Below, piece after piece: positions 47,505-55,886 of a stretch of DNA of 64,000 nt (position 1 is its first letter; every line of letters begins with the position of its first letter). A program made the translations under genes and the position numbers. A model generated the notes under the pieces. The model did no database searches. It was not told the DNA's origin and worked only from the letters and a program-made list of their open reading frames with translations. The DNA is from Sulfuricella sp. (GTDB taxonomy: Bacteria; Pseudomonadota; Gammaproteobacteria; Burkholderiales; Sulfuricellaceae): assembly GCA_041651995.1 (NCBI GenBank), contig JBAZID010000001.1:310001-374000 (forward strand), read 5' to 3'.

Positions 47505-49775
47505 TCACGGCCCCAGCTGCCGGATACGCTGGCTCAGCCTCTGCTGGGCGCTTCGGACCGCAGCAGCGAGGGTGTTGCCGCGACCGGTGTAAATCGGGTT
47601 GTCGGGCCGCGTCCAGGCCACGGCATTGGGGCCGATGCCATCCTGCTCCCGGTTCACCACGGAGTCGTTGGAAACGAAGAACCGCTCCCCTTTGCGCCTT
47701 ATCTGCGCCAGCGCATGGGCATCGTCCAGCGTATTGCCGGCCCGGAGCTGTTGATCGCTGGCGCGCACGCCAATGATGAAGCGCTCGACCCGGCCGCCCG
47801 CCAGTTCAAGCAGGCGCGCGCCGAGAAGCGCATAACCGCTGCACACCAGGCTGCGCACGCCAACGGCTCCGGGTGGGCGGGCAAAGATGTCGTCGATATT
47901 GGCCACGGCGAGGTCCCCCATGCGCGTGACGACGCCATGCTCGAAGAAAGCGCCGGCAAATCGTTCATAGGTCTGGCGGACAGCGGCATTGGGCTGCTCT
48001 CTCAGGCTCGTGAAATAAGCCTGTGTGTCCGTCTGGGACGGCACCAGGGCGGTAGCTCGCCCCAGGGCCTGATCCATGCCGCCACGCACATCCAGCTGCG
48101 CCTTGATGCGCCGGGCGGCAGCGGCGATGAATTCCAGCCCGCGATCCATCGGGCCGCTACCGAACAGGCGTTCCAGGTCCTCGCCGATCAAGTCGAGCTG
48201 GGCCCGGTGCAGCCCGATGTCGGCGGCGCCGGGCGCATTGGCAAAGCCCTGGCTGCTGAATGCAATCAGGTAACGCAGCAGGAACATCACCTTGCGCGCT
48301 GAACCCGGCCACAGCCCCAATTCCCTCGCGCTATCGCGCACATGGGTGCGCAGGCGGCGGGCCTGTTCGCGCACGGTATCGATAGCCTCCTGGCTGATGC
48401 CCTCGCCAAGCGCGATCAGCGCGGTCAAATCGCGCTGCACCCGGTCGCCTTCATTGGCCAGCGCGTCGATATTGGCGCGGGCCTGCGTGTCGCGCAGGCC
48501 CGTCATGATCGTTCCCATCTCGGTATCGGCCTGGCGCAGGGCAATGCGCGCCCGCATCACCCCGTACTCGCCGTTGATTTCGCGGCGCGCGGCGCTGAGA
48601 TGATTGTCCAGCGCGTTGAGATTGCCGGACAAGCCGCTGCTGCGCGTGGCGGCGGTCTCCATGTGCGGCAGCGCCTCCTGCAGGCGGGTGACGGACTGTT
48701 GCAGATTGCCGCGCTGCGGCGCGGGCAGGGTGGGTATCAGTATTGAGCTGGCCAGGTTCTGGCTGCGGGTAGTGTCCCCAGCCCACTCGCCCACTGCGCG
48801 CGCGCCCTGCCCGGCCTCGGCCAGCCGCCGTTCCTGGCGCCGCCGCGGCATGACGAAGCTGTCGTATCTTCCGGGCTGGCTGCGCAGCGCCTGGCGGGCG
48901 GCGGCCACATCCAGCGCGCCCTGGGCGCTGCGCGTGTCCCACAGCGCCACGACCCCCGGCACCCCCGCTTCGCACACGAAGCGCCGCGCCTCCGGGCTCT
49001 GGCGGATCTGCCGTTCCAGGGGTTGATATTCCGGCCCCAGCGCGTCCAAGAGCTGGATCGAGCGATCGAGATGCATCAGCAACCCGACCCGCCCGGGCAG
49101 GATGTCATCCGTCTGACTCAGACAGGCCGTGACGCGCTCGTCCGGTTGCGCCGGAAGCGCGTCGCGCTGCAGGGTGGATGGGGCGCTGCCCGATGACTGC
49201 TGCACCACATGGGTGAGCTCGTGCGCCAGCAGGTGCTGCCCAGCCGTGGAGCTGGGAGCGTATTCGCCCGCGCCGAAAACAATATCGCGCCCCAGGGTAA
49301 AGGCGCGCGCGCCCACCGAGCGGGCCAGGCGCGCCGCCGGTTCACCGCTGTGGATGCTTACAGCAGAAAAATCACGGCCGAAACGGGGCTCAAAAAAGCC
49401 GCGCGCCGAGGGCGGCAGTGGCACGCCGCGACCCTGCAGGCTGGCCATGCCCTCCGTAAGCTCATCCGCCACAGCGGGCATATTCCCGGCAATGGGCCTG
49501 GCCTGAATTTTTTTCTCGCGCAACTCATCCTCGCACTCCTTGCACGTGCGCTGCACTTCGGCGCCAGCCGGATGGATATTTGCGCCTGCCACCCCATGAA
49601 CCACCTCATCGGCCACCCGGTCGGCCTCGCGTTCGAGCGGATCGTGTGGCTGGCTGACAGCGAGCCTGGCCTGAGCGCCGCGCAGGGCGCCTCGCACGCG
49701 GGGGCGCTGCGCGAAACCAATGAGGGCGCCAGCCACCGCAGAAATGCGGATTTTCGTGCAGTGTTCGTCAGCCAT
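47505..49775 (-). CDS. DUF4157 eCIS cargo protein with a Cys/His/Asp C-terminal candidate domain
   Basis: 756 residues. The N-terminal 200 residues are nearly the same as in the M35-type neighbour (SQPHDPLEREADRVADEV, TCKECEDE, FFEPRFGRDFSAVSIHSGE, AHELTHVVQQ at 185). The middle (about 300-580) is a long helical stretch rich in Arg, Ala and Gln. The C-terminus holds SLVCSGYALLGARLLELAG (Cys645), DDAHALAQI (His687) and FVSNDSVV (Asp704). The spacing and helix-start cysteine resemble papain- or transglutaminase-type active sites. This would be a cysteine protease or transamidase payload, but no family could be confirmed by eye. No signal peptide. Confidence 0.75.
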   Translation of the reverse strand: MADEHCTKIRISAVAGALIGFAQRPRVRGALRGAQARLAVSQPHDPLEREADRVADEVVHGVAGANIHPAGAEVQRTCKECEDELREKKIQARPIAGNMPAVADELTEGMASLQGRGVPLPPSARGFFEPRFGRDFSAVSIHSGEPAARLARSVGARAFTLGRDIVFGAGEYAPSSTAGQHLLAHELTHVVQQSSGSAPSTLQRDALPAQPDERVTACLSQTDDILPGRVGLLMHLDRSIQLLDALGPEYQPLERQIRQSPEARRFVCEAGVPGVVALWDTRSAQGALDVAAARQALRSQPGRYDSFVMPRRRQERRLAEAGQGARAVGEWAGDTTRSQNLASSILIPTLPAPQRGNLQQSVTRLQEALPHMETAATRSSGLSGNLNALDNHLSAARREINGEYGVMRARIALRQADTEMGTIMTGLRDTQARANIDALANEGDRVQRDLTALIALGEGISQEAIDTVREQARRLRTHVRDSARELGLWPGSARKVMFLLRYLIAFSSQGFANAPGAADIGLHRAQLDLIGEDLERLFGSGPMDRGLEFIAAAARRIKAQLDVRGGMDQALGRATALVPSQTDTQAYFTSLREQPNAAVRQTYERFAGAFFEHGVVTRMGDLAVANIDDIFARPPGAVGVRSLVCSGYALLGARLLELAGGRVERFIIGVRASDQQLRAGNTLDDAHALAQIRRKGERFFVSNDSVVNREQDGIGPNAVAWTRPDNPIYTGRGNTLAAAVRSAQQRLSQRIRQLGP

Positions 49776-49851
49776 GATGGAGACCCCCCGCCAAGAAAAA
49801 CATCAGTCTTCCCGGCCCGTTGTGCCGTTAACCCAGATAATCCATTTGGGC

Positions 49852-49897
49852 GTAGGTCGGGCTTCAGCCCGACATGTCGGGTTAAAACCCGACCTAC
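49852..49897. repeat. GTAGGTCGGG-type hairpin repeat between two cargo genes
   Basis: GTAGGTCGGG at 49852 pairs with CCCGACCTAC ending at 49897, and an inner GCCCGACATGTCGGGTT part forms a second stem. It fills most of the 182-bp gap between the second and third DUF4157 genes. This hairpin style is common in Proteobacterial intergenic DNA. Confidence 0.75.
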
Positions 49898-49957
49898 AAC
49901 TCTTTGATTTTCCGATACCCAAACGGCTAATGAACTAGCTGGGTTAATACTCGTGAG

Positions 49958-51217
49958 CTAGCTGCTCGACTCCTGTCGTTCGCTGGTGCCGAAACTATAG
50001 GTTTTCTTCCCGCCAAACAGGCTGAGCGGCACCAGCGCATCACCCACCATCCAGTAATCAGCGGCGCCGCTGGATTTCATTTCGACCGCGGCAGCATGCA
50101 CACAGTTGGTGTCACGCTTGAAATCGCCGGGCAGGGCAGAATAGCCATAACCGGAAGGATGAAACTCATAACGGTCCTTGAACCAGACGTGAACCATGCC
50201 ACTCGCGCTATCCACTTCATATTGCAGGATGTCAATCGCGCCCAGCGCATACTGAAAATCCTCAACGTCATAGTGATATTGCTCGATCTTGAGCGACCCC
50301 GACAGCGGCGAGGATGTCATTGCCCCGGCGATGGCGCCCTGCACGCCCACATCCCGGCGGACAATATCGGCGATATCCACAGGAAGGTCCACTCCTCCAC
50401 CAGTCAGGAAGTGATCCAGGTGTTTTTGTGCCAAAGGCCAATCGCTCATCTCATGATCGCGCGCCAATGACAGCACCTTGGCTGGCGAATAAAAGGAACA
50501 GGCAAAACCCATGGGAGTAAAGGCGCTCGAATCCTTTTGCACATCCGCCCATTTACCTGTTGGCAGGTGATCATGACTGATGCCTGGCGTAAATACGGTT
50601 GCCGGGAAACTTGCCTCGGGGCCCGGAGGGGCGCTTGCCTGACGCATGATGGCGGCGTCACCGCCTTGCTGCTGCACCACATGCGTGAGCTCGTGGGCCA
50701 GCAGGTGCTTGCCTTCTTCGGTCTGCGCCTGGTATTCGCCCGCGCCGAACACGATATCCTTGCCCAGCGTATAGGCGCGGGCGTTGAGCGCGCGGGCGGA
50801 TTCGGCCGCCGCCGCGCCGGTGTGCACCCGCACGGCGCGGAACGCCATGCCGAACCTCGGCTCGAAGAAATCCCGCGCTACCGCATCGAGCGGCTGCCCC
50901 GGGCCGAGGACGGAAACGACATCCTCTCCGGCCGCCGGCGCAGCGCTTTCCGGGCTGCTGCCTTTCCTCCGGATTTCGCGCTTTTCCTCTTCCTCGCAGG
51001 CGCTGCATTTCAACTGGACCATCGCCCCGGGCGTGGCCGTAATAGCGTTGGCGATGGTGTCGGCCTCGCGCTCGGCCGCATCGCCCGGCTGGCTTACCCT
51101 GAGCTTGGCCTGGACGCCGCGCAGCGCATTCCGCACCCGGAAACGCTGGTTGTATCCAGTTGGCGCGCCCCCGGTCGTGACGGGGGTGCGGTTTGCCGTG
51201 CAGTGCAGGTCAGCCAT
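49958..51217 (-). CDS. DUF4157 eCIS cargo protein with unknown C-terminal domain
   Basis: 419 residues. The eCIS-core N-terminus has SQPGDAAEREADTIANAI, a CxxC pair (KCSACEEEE), FFEPRFGMAFRAVRVHTG and AHELTHVVQQ (His175). The C-terminal 210 residues contain YHYDVEDFQYALGAIDILQY and VHVWFKDRYEFHP, then DTNCVHAAAVEMKSSG. The beta-rich layout with a DxYxF-type strand recalls some secreted polymorphic-toxin effector domains, but no family or catalytic residues are identified. It is the first of the three cargo genes, 34 bp after the DUF6519 gene. Confidence 0.78.
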   Translation of the reverse strand: MADLHCTANRTPVTTGGAPTGYNQRFRVRNALRGVQAKLRVSQPGDAAEREADTIANAITATPGAMVQLKCSACEEEEKREIRRKGSSPESAAPAAGEDVVSVLGPGQPLDAVARDFFEPRFGMAFRAVRVHTGAAAAESARALNARAYTLGKDIVFGAGEYQAQTEEGKHLLAHELTHVVQQQGGDAAIMRQASAPPGPEASFPATVFTPGISHDHLPTGKWADVQKDSSAFTPMGFACSFYSPAKVLSLARDHEMSDWPLAQKHLDHFLTGGGVDLPVDIADIVRRDVGVQGAIAGAMTSSPLSGSLKIEQYHYDVEDFQYALGAIDILQYEVDSASGMVHVWFKDRYEFHPSGYGYSALPGDFKRDTNCVHAAAVEMKSSGAADYWMVGDALVPLSLFGGKKTYSFGTSERQESSS

Positions 51218-51251
51218 GGTGCAAGTCCTCGCGCAAAAAACGCCTGGCCGC

Positions 51252-54200
51252 TCAGCGCAGGGTCAGTTTGAGCTCAGCCGCCTTGACCAGCTGCTTGGCC
51301 GTGGCAGCATCGATATTGGCACGGTTGAAGGTCGCCGTGTCGGCCCTGGCCAGGTCCGCCAAGGTCAGGACGCCCGCCTCGGTCAGGCGCTTGGCGGTGT
51401 CGGCATCGACCTCGGGCAGGGCGCGCACCGGCTGCGCCCTGACCAGCTCGGTCAGTATTTCCTTCTGCCGGACGACCAGGGTTTCCATCTCGCCGCGCAT
51501 GCCCGCCACGGCGCCGGAAAGCTCGCTGCGCTGGGCCTGAAGCCCGGCGAGCTCGACCTTGAGCGCGCCGACTTCCTGCTGCATCTGGCCCTTGTGCTTT
51601 TCCAGCGCCTCCAGTTCCTCGCGGCTGCTCCCCAGATTGGCCATCTCGGCCCGGCGCGCCTCCACCCTGGCGTATTCCGCGTTGACCTCCGCAAGATCGC
51701 GCAGCGCCGCCTTGCGCCGCTCGTAACTGTCGATCTCGGCCATGGCCTCCGGCGAAATGCCGGCGACGCCCTTTTCCTCGGCCAGGGTATAGAACATGAC
51801 CTTGCCGTCCTGCTCATACAGCGTGACTCTGGCGTCCGGCGGCAGATGCACCGGGGCCTGGCGGTAGGCGGCAAATTTGCCTGCGTCCTGCATGCGGTCA
51901 TAGGTTTTCACCGACTCCACCTGCACGCCCTGGCGCTCCAGGCGCTGCTGCGCATCGTCGACATCGGTTTCGAGCACCTGGGTGCGGTCCAGGCCCGGCT
52001 GGGTAATGGCGCTTGCCTCGACCCGGTTCAGTATCGAATCCCTGGCCAGCAGTTTGTAGACATTGAGGTTCTTCTTCTCGGCGCTCCACAGGGTCTTGAA
52101 ATCGGCGCCCTGGAACATCTGGATGCCCTTGCGCAGCACGCTGCTTTCGACCTGATTGCCGGTCTTGGCATAGGCATGGGTATAACTGCCGATGGCATGT
52201 TTCTGATAGAGCTTGTCGAACAGGTCGGGAAACACCAGGCAGCACAGCTCCTCCACGCCTTTCTTCAGCAAGGGGGCGACCGGCACCAGCGACAGCCAGT
52301 AGGACATGGCCGGGAAGCTCTTGACGTATTTGCGCTTGGCGAAATTGCACACCTTGTAGATCCTGTTTTCGCGTACCTCGATACCGGCGAGGTAGAGCCT
52401 GTCGTCGTCCTCGCACTCCGGGCACTTGATCAGCAGGTGGTGGCAGAAGCAGTCCTTGAGGTATTGCAGCAGGCTGCCGGACAGCCCCCAGAATGCCGCC
52501 AGCGCCTCGCCACGATACCCTTCCAGCTTGTCGAGAAAGTCCTGGCTGGTTTCAAGCTCATCGCCGGGAATCACGCTGATGGTGTTGCTGAGGCCGTTGA
52601 GCGCATAAACCCGGTCGCTCGGCGCATTGACGGCGATGGACACCGGCGAGATCTGCAGCGGATGGCGCAGGGTGGAGGTCTGGCCGTTGGCGAGGTTGAA
52701 CAATTGCAGGCGATAGCCGTCTTCCAGGCTCGCCAGCAGACGGCTGGAAGGCATGTGCCAGGCCAGGCGCACGATAGTTTTTTCCACCAGCAGATTGTGG
52801 AACGGGATGCTTTCCAGGGCGTTCTCGGAAAAGTCATAGACCAGGATGTGCTTGTTCTCGTCCTTGTTGTCCCAGGGATTGGTGACCACGCACAGCATGG
52901 CGCCAGCGCCGGAATCCTTGGCGGGGACCAGCAGCACATCGTCGCTGCCATAAACGACCGCGCCGGTATCGGGCCGCGTCAGGGCCCGGGAAAACTGCGG
53001 TGCAAGATTGCTGCCGGCGACGTCCAGCTTCATGCCGACCACGCGGTTGTAAATCCCGCCCACGGCAGTGCCCGAACTCGCAGTGGCGACGGCGCGCTGC
53101 GAGGCGAGGTCGATGCTGACATGGCCGCAGGCGTTGAACTGGTACCTCGGCTCCGGGCGCCCGGTTTCGCTCAGGATCGCATCAGTCTTGAAGGCAAACA
53201 GGCCAGCGCCCATGCCGATCATCCACAGCTCGTCGCCCTTGGCGGAGAACGCCAGACTGGACATCTTCAACCCGCACAATACGCGCACCGGCCGCCAGGC
53301 GTATTTGCCCTCGCCTTCAATATCCGCCATGCCGATCACGGTGTCGCCGCTGGCCAGGCTGGCGATGGCGACCAGCAGCTTGCCCTCGGGGTGAACCGCC
53401 ACATCCACCACCCGCGCGCCTTCTCCGGCCGGCATTTCGATGATCTGGGTCATTTCCTCCTTTTCCAGATTGAATTCATGGATGGTGTTGTTGGCGGCGC
53501 CGCAGGTGAAGGCCTGCCTGCCTTCCGGCGCGAGGCGCAGGCGGGTGTGCCAGCCCTTGGCGAAAATGGTGGAGAGCCTGGTTTCTGGGAAGGGATAATC
53601 CGGAAACACGTCGCCCTCGAACATGGCGCAGAAGGTCTTGCTGCGCAGCAGCTCCTGCAGGCGCAGGTAGAATTTCCGGAGGATTTCGTGCTCCTTGTGC
53701 GAAAGGAACACATAGCGGCCGTTGTCGTAATTGAAGATCTGGATGGCCAGGTTCAGCAAGGTGATCCAGCGGCGCAGGGTGGGGCCCACCAGGGCATTCT
53801 TCTCCTCGGGGTCGGCGCTCAGCTCGTCCTGCAAAGCCTCCACCAGGTCCTTGACGCAGTGCTGGTAGAAATCCATCAGCAGGGTGCCGTCGAGCAGGGC
53901 CTCCCAGTTGTTCTCCTTCTTGGGGTCGTATTTCTCGACCTTGAATTCGACCTCGCCATCGGCGCCACGGGCCACCGTCAGCGCGACGCTGCCCTCGCCG
54001 TTTTTCAGGATGGCTTTGGCGGGGCTGGCGCTATCGTGCGCCTCGACCAGGGCGAGAAGATCGAAACTGTCCGGCCCTTCCATGACCACGTCGTGGCCAT
54101 CGCAATCGATGGCGTAACCCTTGCGCACCGACACCTTGCGGCGGCGGCCTTCGTCCTCGCCAGCATCGGGAAGCGTGTCAGGACCGCATTCCACCTGCAG

Positions 54201-55622
54201 GCCGCAGACAATGCCCCAGCCGTGCAGATGCTTGTTGTGGAAGCGCAGATCGCGCTGCTGGCACAGCCAGTCCAGCGCCTCCTGCACGTTCTCGGCGGGG
54301 GTTTCCTTGCAGCCGGTGTTTTCATAGCCCACATTTTCGGCCCACAGATCGGCCAGGGGCGGAAACTCGAAGCGGCGGCGCGCCTGGTCGCTGGCAAAAT
54401 CCTGCACCTGGCCGCCGGCATCCACGCCGGCCAGCCACAGATAGTGATGCACGATGCCCTCTGGCGCGGCACCGTCGAGCAGGACATCGCCCGGCTGGTG
54501 CACCGCCTCGCGCACGGCCGCGAGCCAGTAATCTCCGGCGACGAAGGCCCGGCTGCCGAGCTCCAGCGCCAGCGCCATCGACATCAGGTTGAGCTCGAGC
54601 CCGGCGCCCAGCGCCACGTGGCCGTGGGCCTCCTCTCCCAGCCCGGTGGAGAGGGAAACGCCCTTGTCCTTGCCTTCCGTGAACGACCATGCCCCGCCGC
54701 TGGAACGTGCCAGCACGCAGTAGCCGTCCCAGCGCCGCACCCAGGGACAGCCCGCGGGCGCGGCCGCCGGATAGGGCGCAAGCAGCTGGCCCCGGCTGGC
54801 GCTGAAGCCGGTGGCCAGATGCACGCCGGGATTCTGTTCGCAGGCAAGGTTGAAAAATTCGTAGATCCAGCCGCCCTGATCGAAGTCCATGGGCAGCTGG
54901 CCGGTCTTGTGCTGCTCGGCGCCATTCTCGCCCGACCACTTGAGGGTCAGCTCGCCGCTGCCGTCGTTATTTCCCTGCCAGTCGTGCACCTCGACGCGGA
55001 ACAGGTAATTGCCCACGCGCGCATCGAGGGCCACCTCGCTGGCGCAGGGGTCGCACGGGTCGGCGGCGGAGGTCGAACGCCACAGGGCCAGGGTGAGCGG
55101 CGCATTGCCGTGCGGCGGATTGACCGCCGGGTCGGCAGGATCGACCCCGGCCGGGCACCATTTCACCTGCAGCATGGTGCGCGTGCGGGTGCAGGTATCC
55201 GCACCGTGCAGGCCGGGGTCCAGCAGTTCGCCATCTTCGAGCGCGAGCACCGGGCGCTCCCACACATCGGCATACAGCACGTAGCCGCTCGGCGCCGAGC
55301 CACCGCTCAAGGGCAGCGCCTGCGCCTGGCTGAAATCCGGCTGCGCGGCAAAATCGAGCGCCGCCGTACCGGGCAATTCGGCATGAATGCCGTCCACGTA
55401 GAGATGGCCCGGTTGCAGCCTGAAGTTATCCAGCACCGCGAGCCCCCGGTCGCGCGGCGCACCGCTGCCGATGGCGTCGCGAATGGCCTCGTCGACGCGC
55501 GTTTTCATCACGTCCATCAGCTCGTTCCAGTCGGCATCGGTGAGCATGCGCCCCTGTTGCTGATAGACGCCGGAATAACGCTGCCCGGGCTTGAAGGTGT
55601 TGCGGGAAATCTGCGTTTTCAT
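51252..55622 (-). CDS. Giant DUF6519 eCIS-associated protein with beta-propeller and coiled coil
   Basis: 1456 residues from MKTQISRNTFKPGQRYSGVY at 55622 (GAGAGAGGAAAAG upstream). The opening, with QQGRMLTDADWNELMDVM, is the DUF6519 signature found in contractile injection clusters. Residues about 695-1020 have repeated short strands (HEFNLEKEEMTQIIEM, DVAVHPEGKLLVAIAS, SSLAFSAKGDELWMIGMG) like a beta-propeller. About 1290-1400 is a heptad-rich coiled coil. The last 55 residues (VDADTAKRLTEAGVLTLADL, then TAKQLVKAAELKL) look like helix-hairpin-helix/DUF4332. It follows the gpI-like gene after a repeat-filled gap and precedes the cargo genes. It may be a baseplate-attached fibre or receptor protein; the role is not known. 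Confidence 0.78.
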   Translation of the reverse strand: MKTQISRNTFKPGQRYSGVYQQQGRMLTDADWNELMDVMKTRVDEAIRDAIGSGAPRDRGLAVLDNFRLQPGHLYVDGIHAELPGTAALDFAAQPDFSQAQALPLSGGSAPSGYVLYADVWERPVLALEDGELLDPGLHGADTCTRTRTMLQVKWCPAGVDPADPAVNPPHGNAPLTLALWRSTSAADPCDPCASEVALDARVGNYLFRVEVHDWQGNNDGSGELTLKWSGENGAEQHKTGQLPMDFDQGGWIYEFFNLACEQNPGVHLATGFSASRGQLLAPYPAAAPAGCPWVRRWDGYCVLARSSGGAWSFTEGKDKGVSLSTGLGEEAHGHVALGAGLELNLMSMALALELGSRAFVAGDYWLAAVREAVHQPGDVLLDGAAPEGIVHHYLWLAGVDAGGQVQDFASDQARRRFEFPPLADLWAENVGYENTGCKETPAENVQEALDWLCQQRDLRFHNKHLHGWGIVCGLQVECGPDTLPDAGEDEGRRRKVSVRKGYAIDCDGHDVVMEGPDSFDLLALVEAHDSASPAKAILKNGEGSVALTVARGADGEVEFKVEKYDPKKENNWEALLDGTLLMDFYQHCVKDLVEALQDELSADPEEKNALVGPTLRRWITLLNLAIQIFNYDNGRYVFLSHKEHEILRKFYLRLQELLRSKTFCAMFEGDVFPDYPFPETRLSTIFAKGWHTRLRLAPEGRQAFTCGAANNTIHEFNLEKEEMTQIIEMPAGEGARVVDVAVHPEGKLLVAIASLASGDTVIGMADIEGEGKYAWRPVRVLCGLKMSSLAFSAKGDELWMIGMGAGLFAFKTDAILSETGRPEPRYQFNACGHVSIDLASQRAVATASSGTAVGGIYNRVVGMKLDVAGSNLAPQFSRALTRPDTGAVVYGSDDVLLVPAKDSGAGAMLCVVTNPWDNKDENKHILVYDFSENALESIPFHNLLVEKTIVRLAWHMPSSRLLASLEDGYRLQLFNLANGQTSTLRHPLQISPVSIAVNAPSDRVYALNGLSNTISVIPGDELETSQDFLDKLEGYRGEALAAFWGLSGSLLQYLKDCFCHHLLIKCPECEDDDRLYLAGIEVRENRIYKVCNFAKRKYVKSFPAMSYWLSLVPVAPLLKKGVEELCCLVFPDLFDKLYQKHAIGSYTHAYAKTGNQVESSVLRKGIQMFQGADFKTLWSAEKKNLNVYKLLARDSILNRVEASAITQPGLDRTQVLETDVDDAQQRLERQGVQVESVKTYDRMQDAGKFAAYRQAPVHLPPDARVTLYEQDGKVMFYTLAEEKGVAGISPEAMAEIDSYERRKAALRDLAEVNAEYARVEARRAEMANLGSSREELEALEKHKGQMQQEVGALKVELAGLQAQRSELSGAVAGMRGEMETLVVRQKEILTELVRAQPVRALPEVDADTAKRLTEAGVLTLADLARADTATFNRANIDAATAKQLVKAAELKLTLR

Positions 55623-55728
55623 CCTCTTTTCCTCTCTCTGCCCGGCCACGTTCCGTGGCCGGTGTTATTGCATTCGGTCGGCGCCGCTTTCGGCGGCGTC
55701 AGGCGGCTTGCCCTATTCCTGCAGTCAT

Positions 55729-55846
55729 GTAGGTTGGGTTAGGCGCGGTTTTTTGCGCCGTAACCCAACAAACCCAAATCATCCAAGCATCGGTGTTGAA
55801 GATTGGGTTTGTTGGGTTACGCGATAAAGCCGCTAACCCAACCTAC
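55729..55846. repeat. MITE-like nested inverted repeat GTAGGTTGGGTTAG
   Basis: 14-bp terminal inverted repeats (GTAGGTTGGGTTAG at 55729-55742, CTAACCCAACCTAC at 55833-55846) enclose a second perfect 17-bp pair TAACCCAACAAACCCAA / TTGGGTTTGTTGGGTTA (55761-55777 and 55803-55819). It occupies the gap between the tail-protein-I-like gene and the DUF6519 gene, splitting the eCIS cluster. The groES-groEL spacer carries a related but shorter copy. Confidence 0.8.
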
Positions 55847-55886
55847 ACCTTTGCAGCGCATGTTGCGTAATCAATGGGTTCAGACA

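Noticed and set aside
50784..55742. 1652-residue plus-strand open frame
   Set aside because: It is the antisense shadow of the DUF6519 and DUF4157 genes, caused by high GC with few stops. Its composition (Gln/His/Arg/Ala-rich) is not protein-like and no domain is seen.
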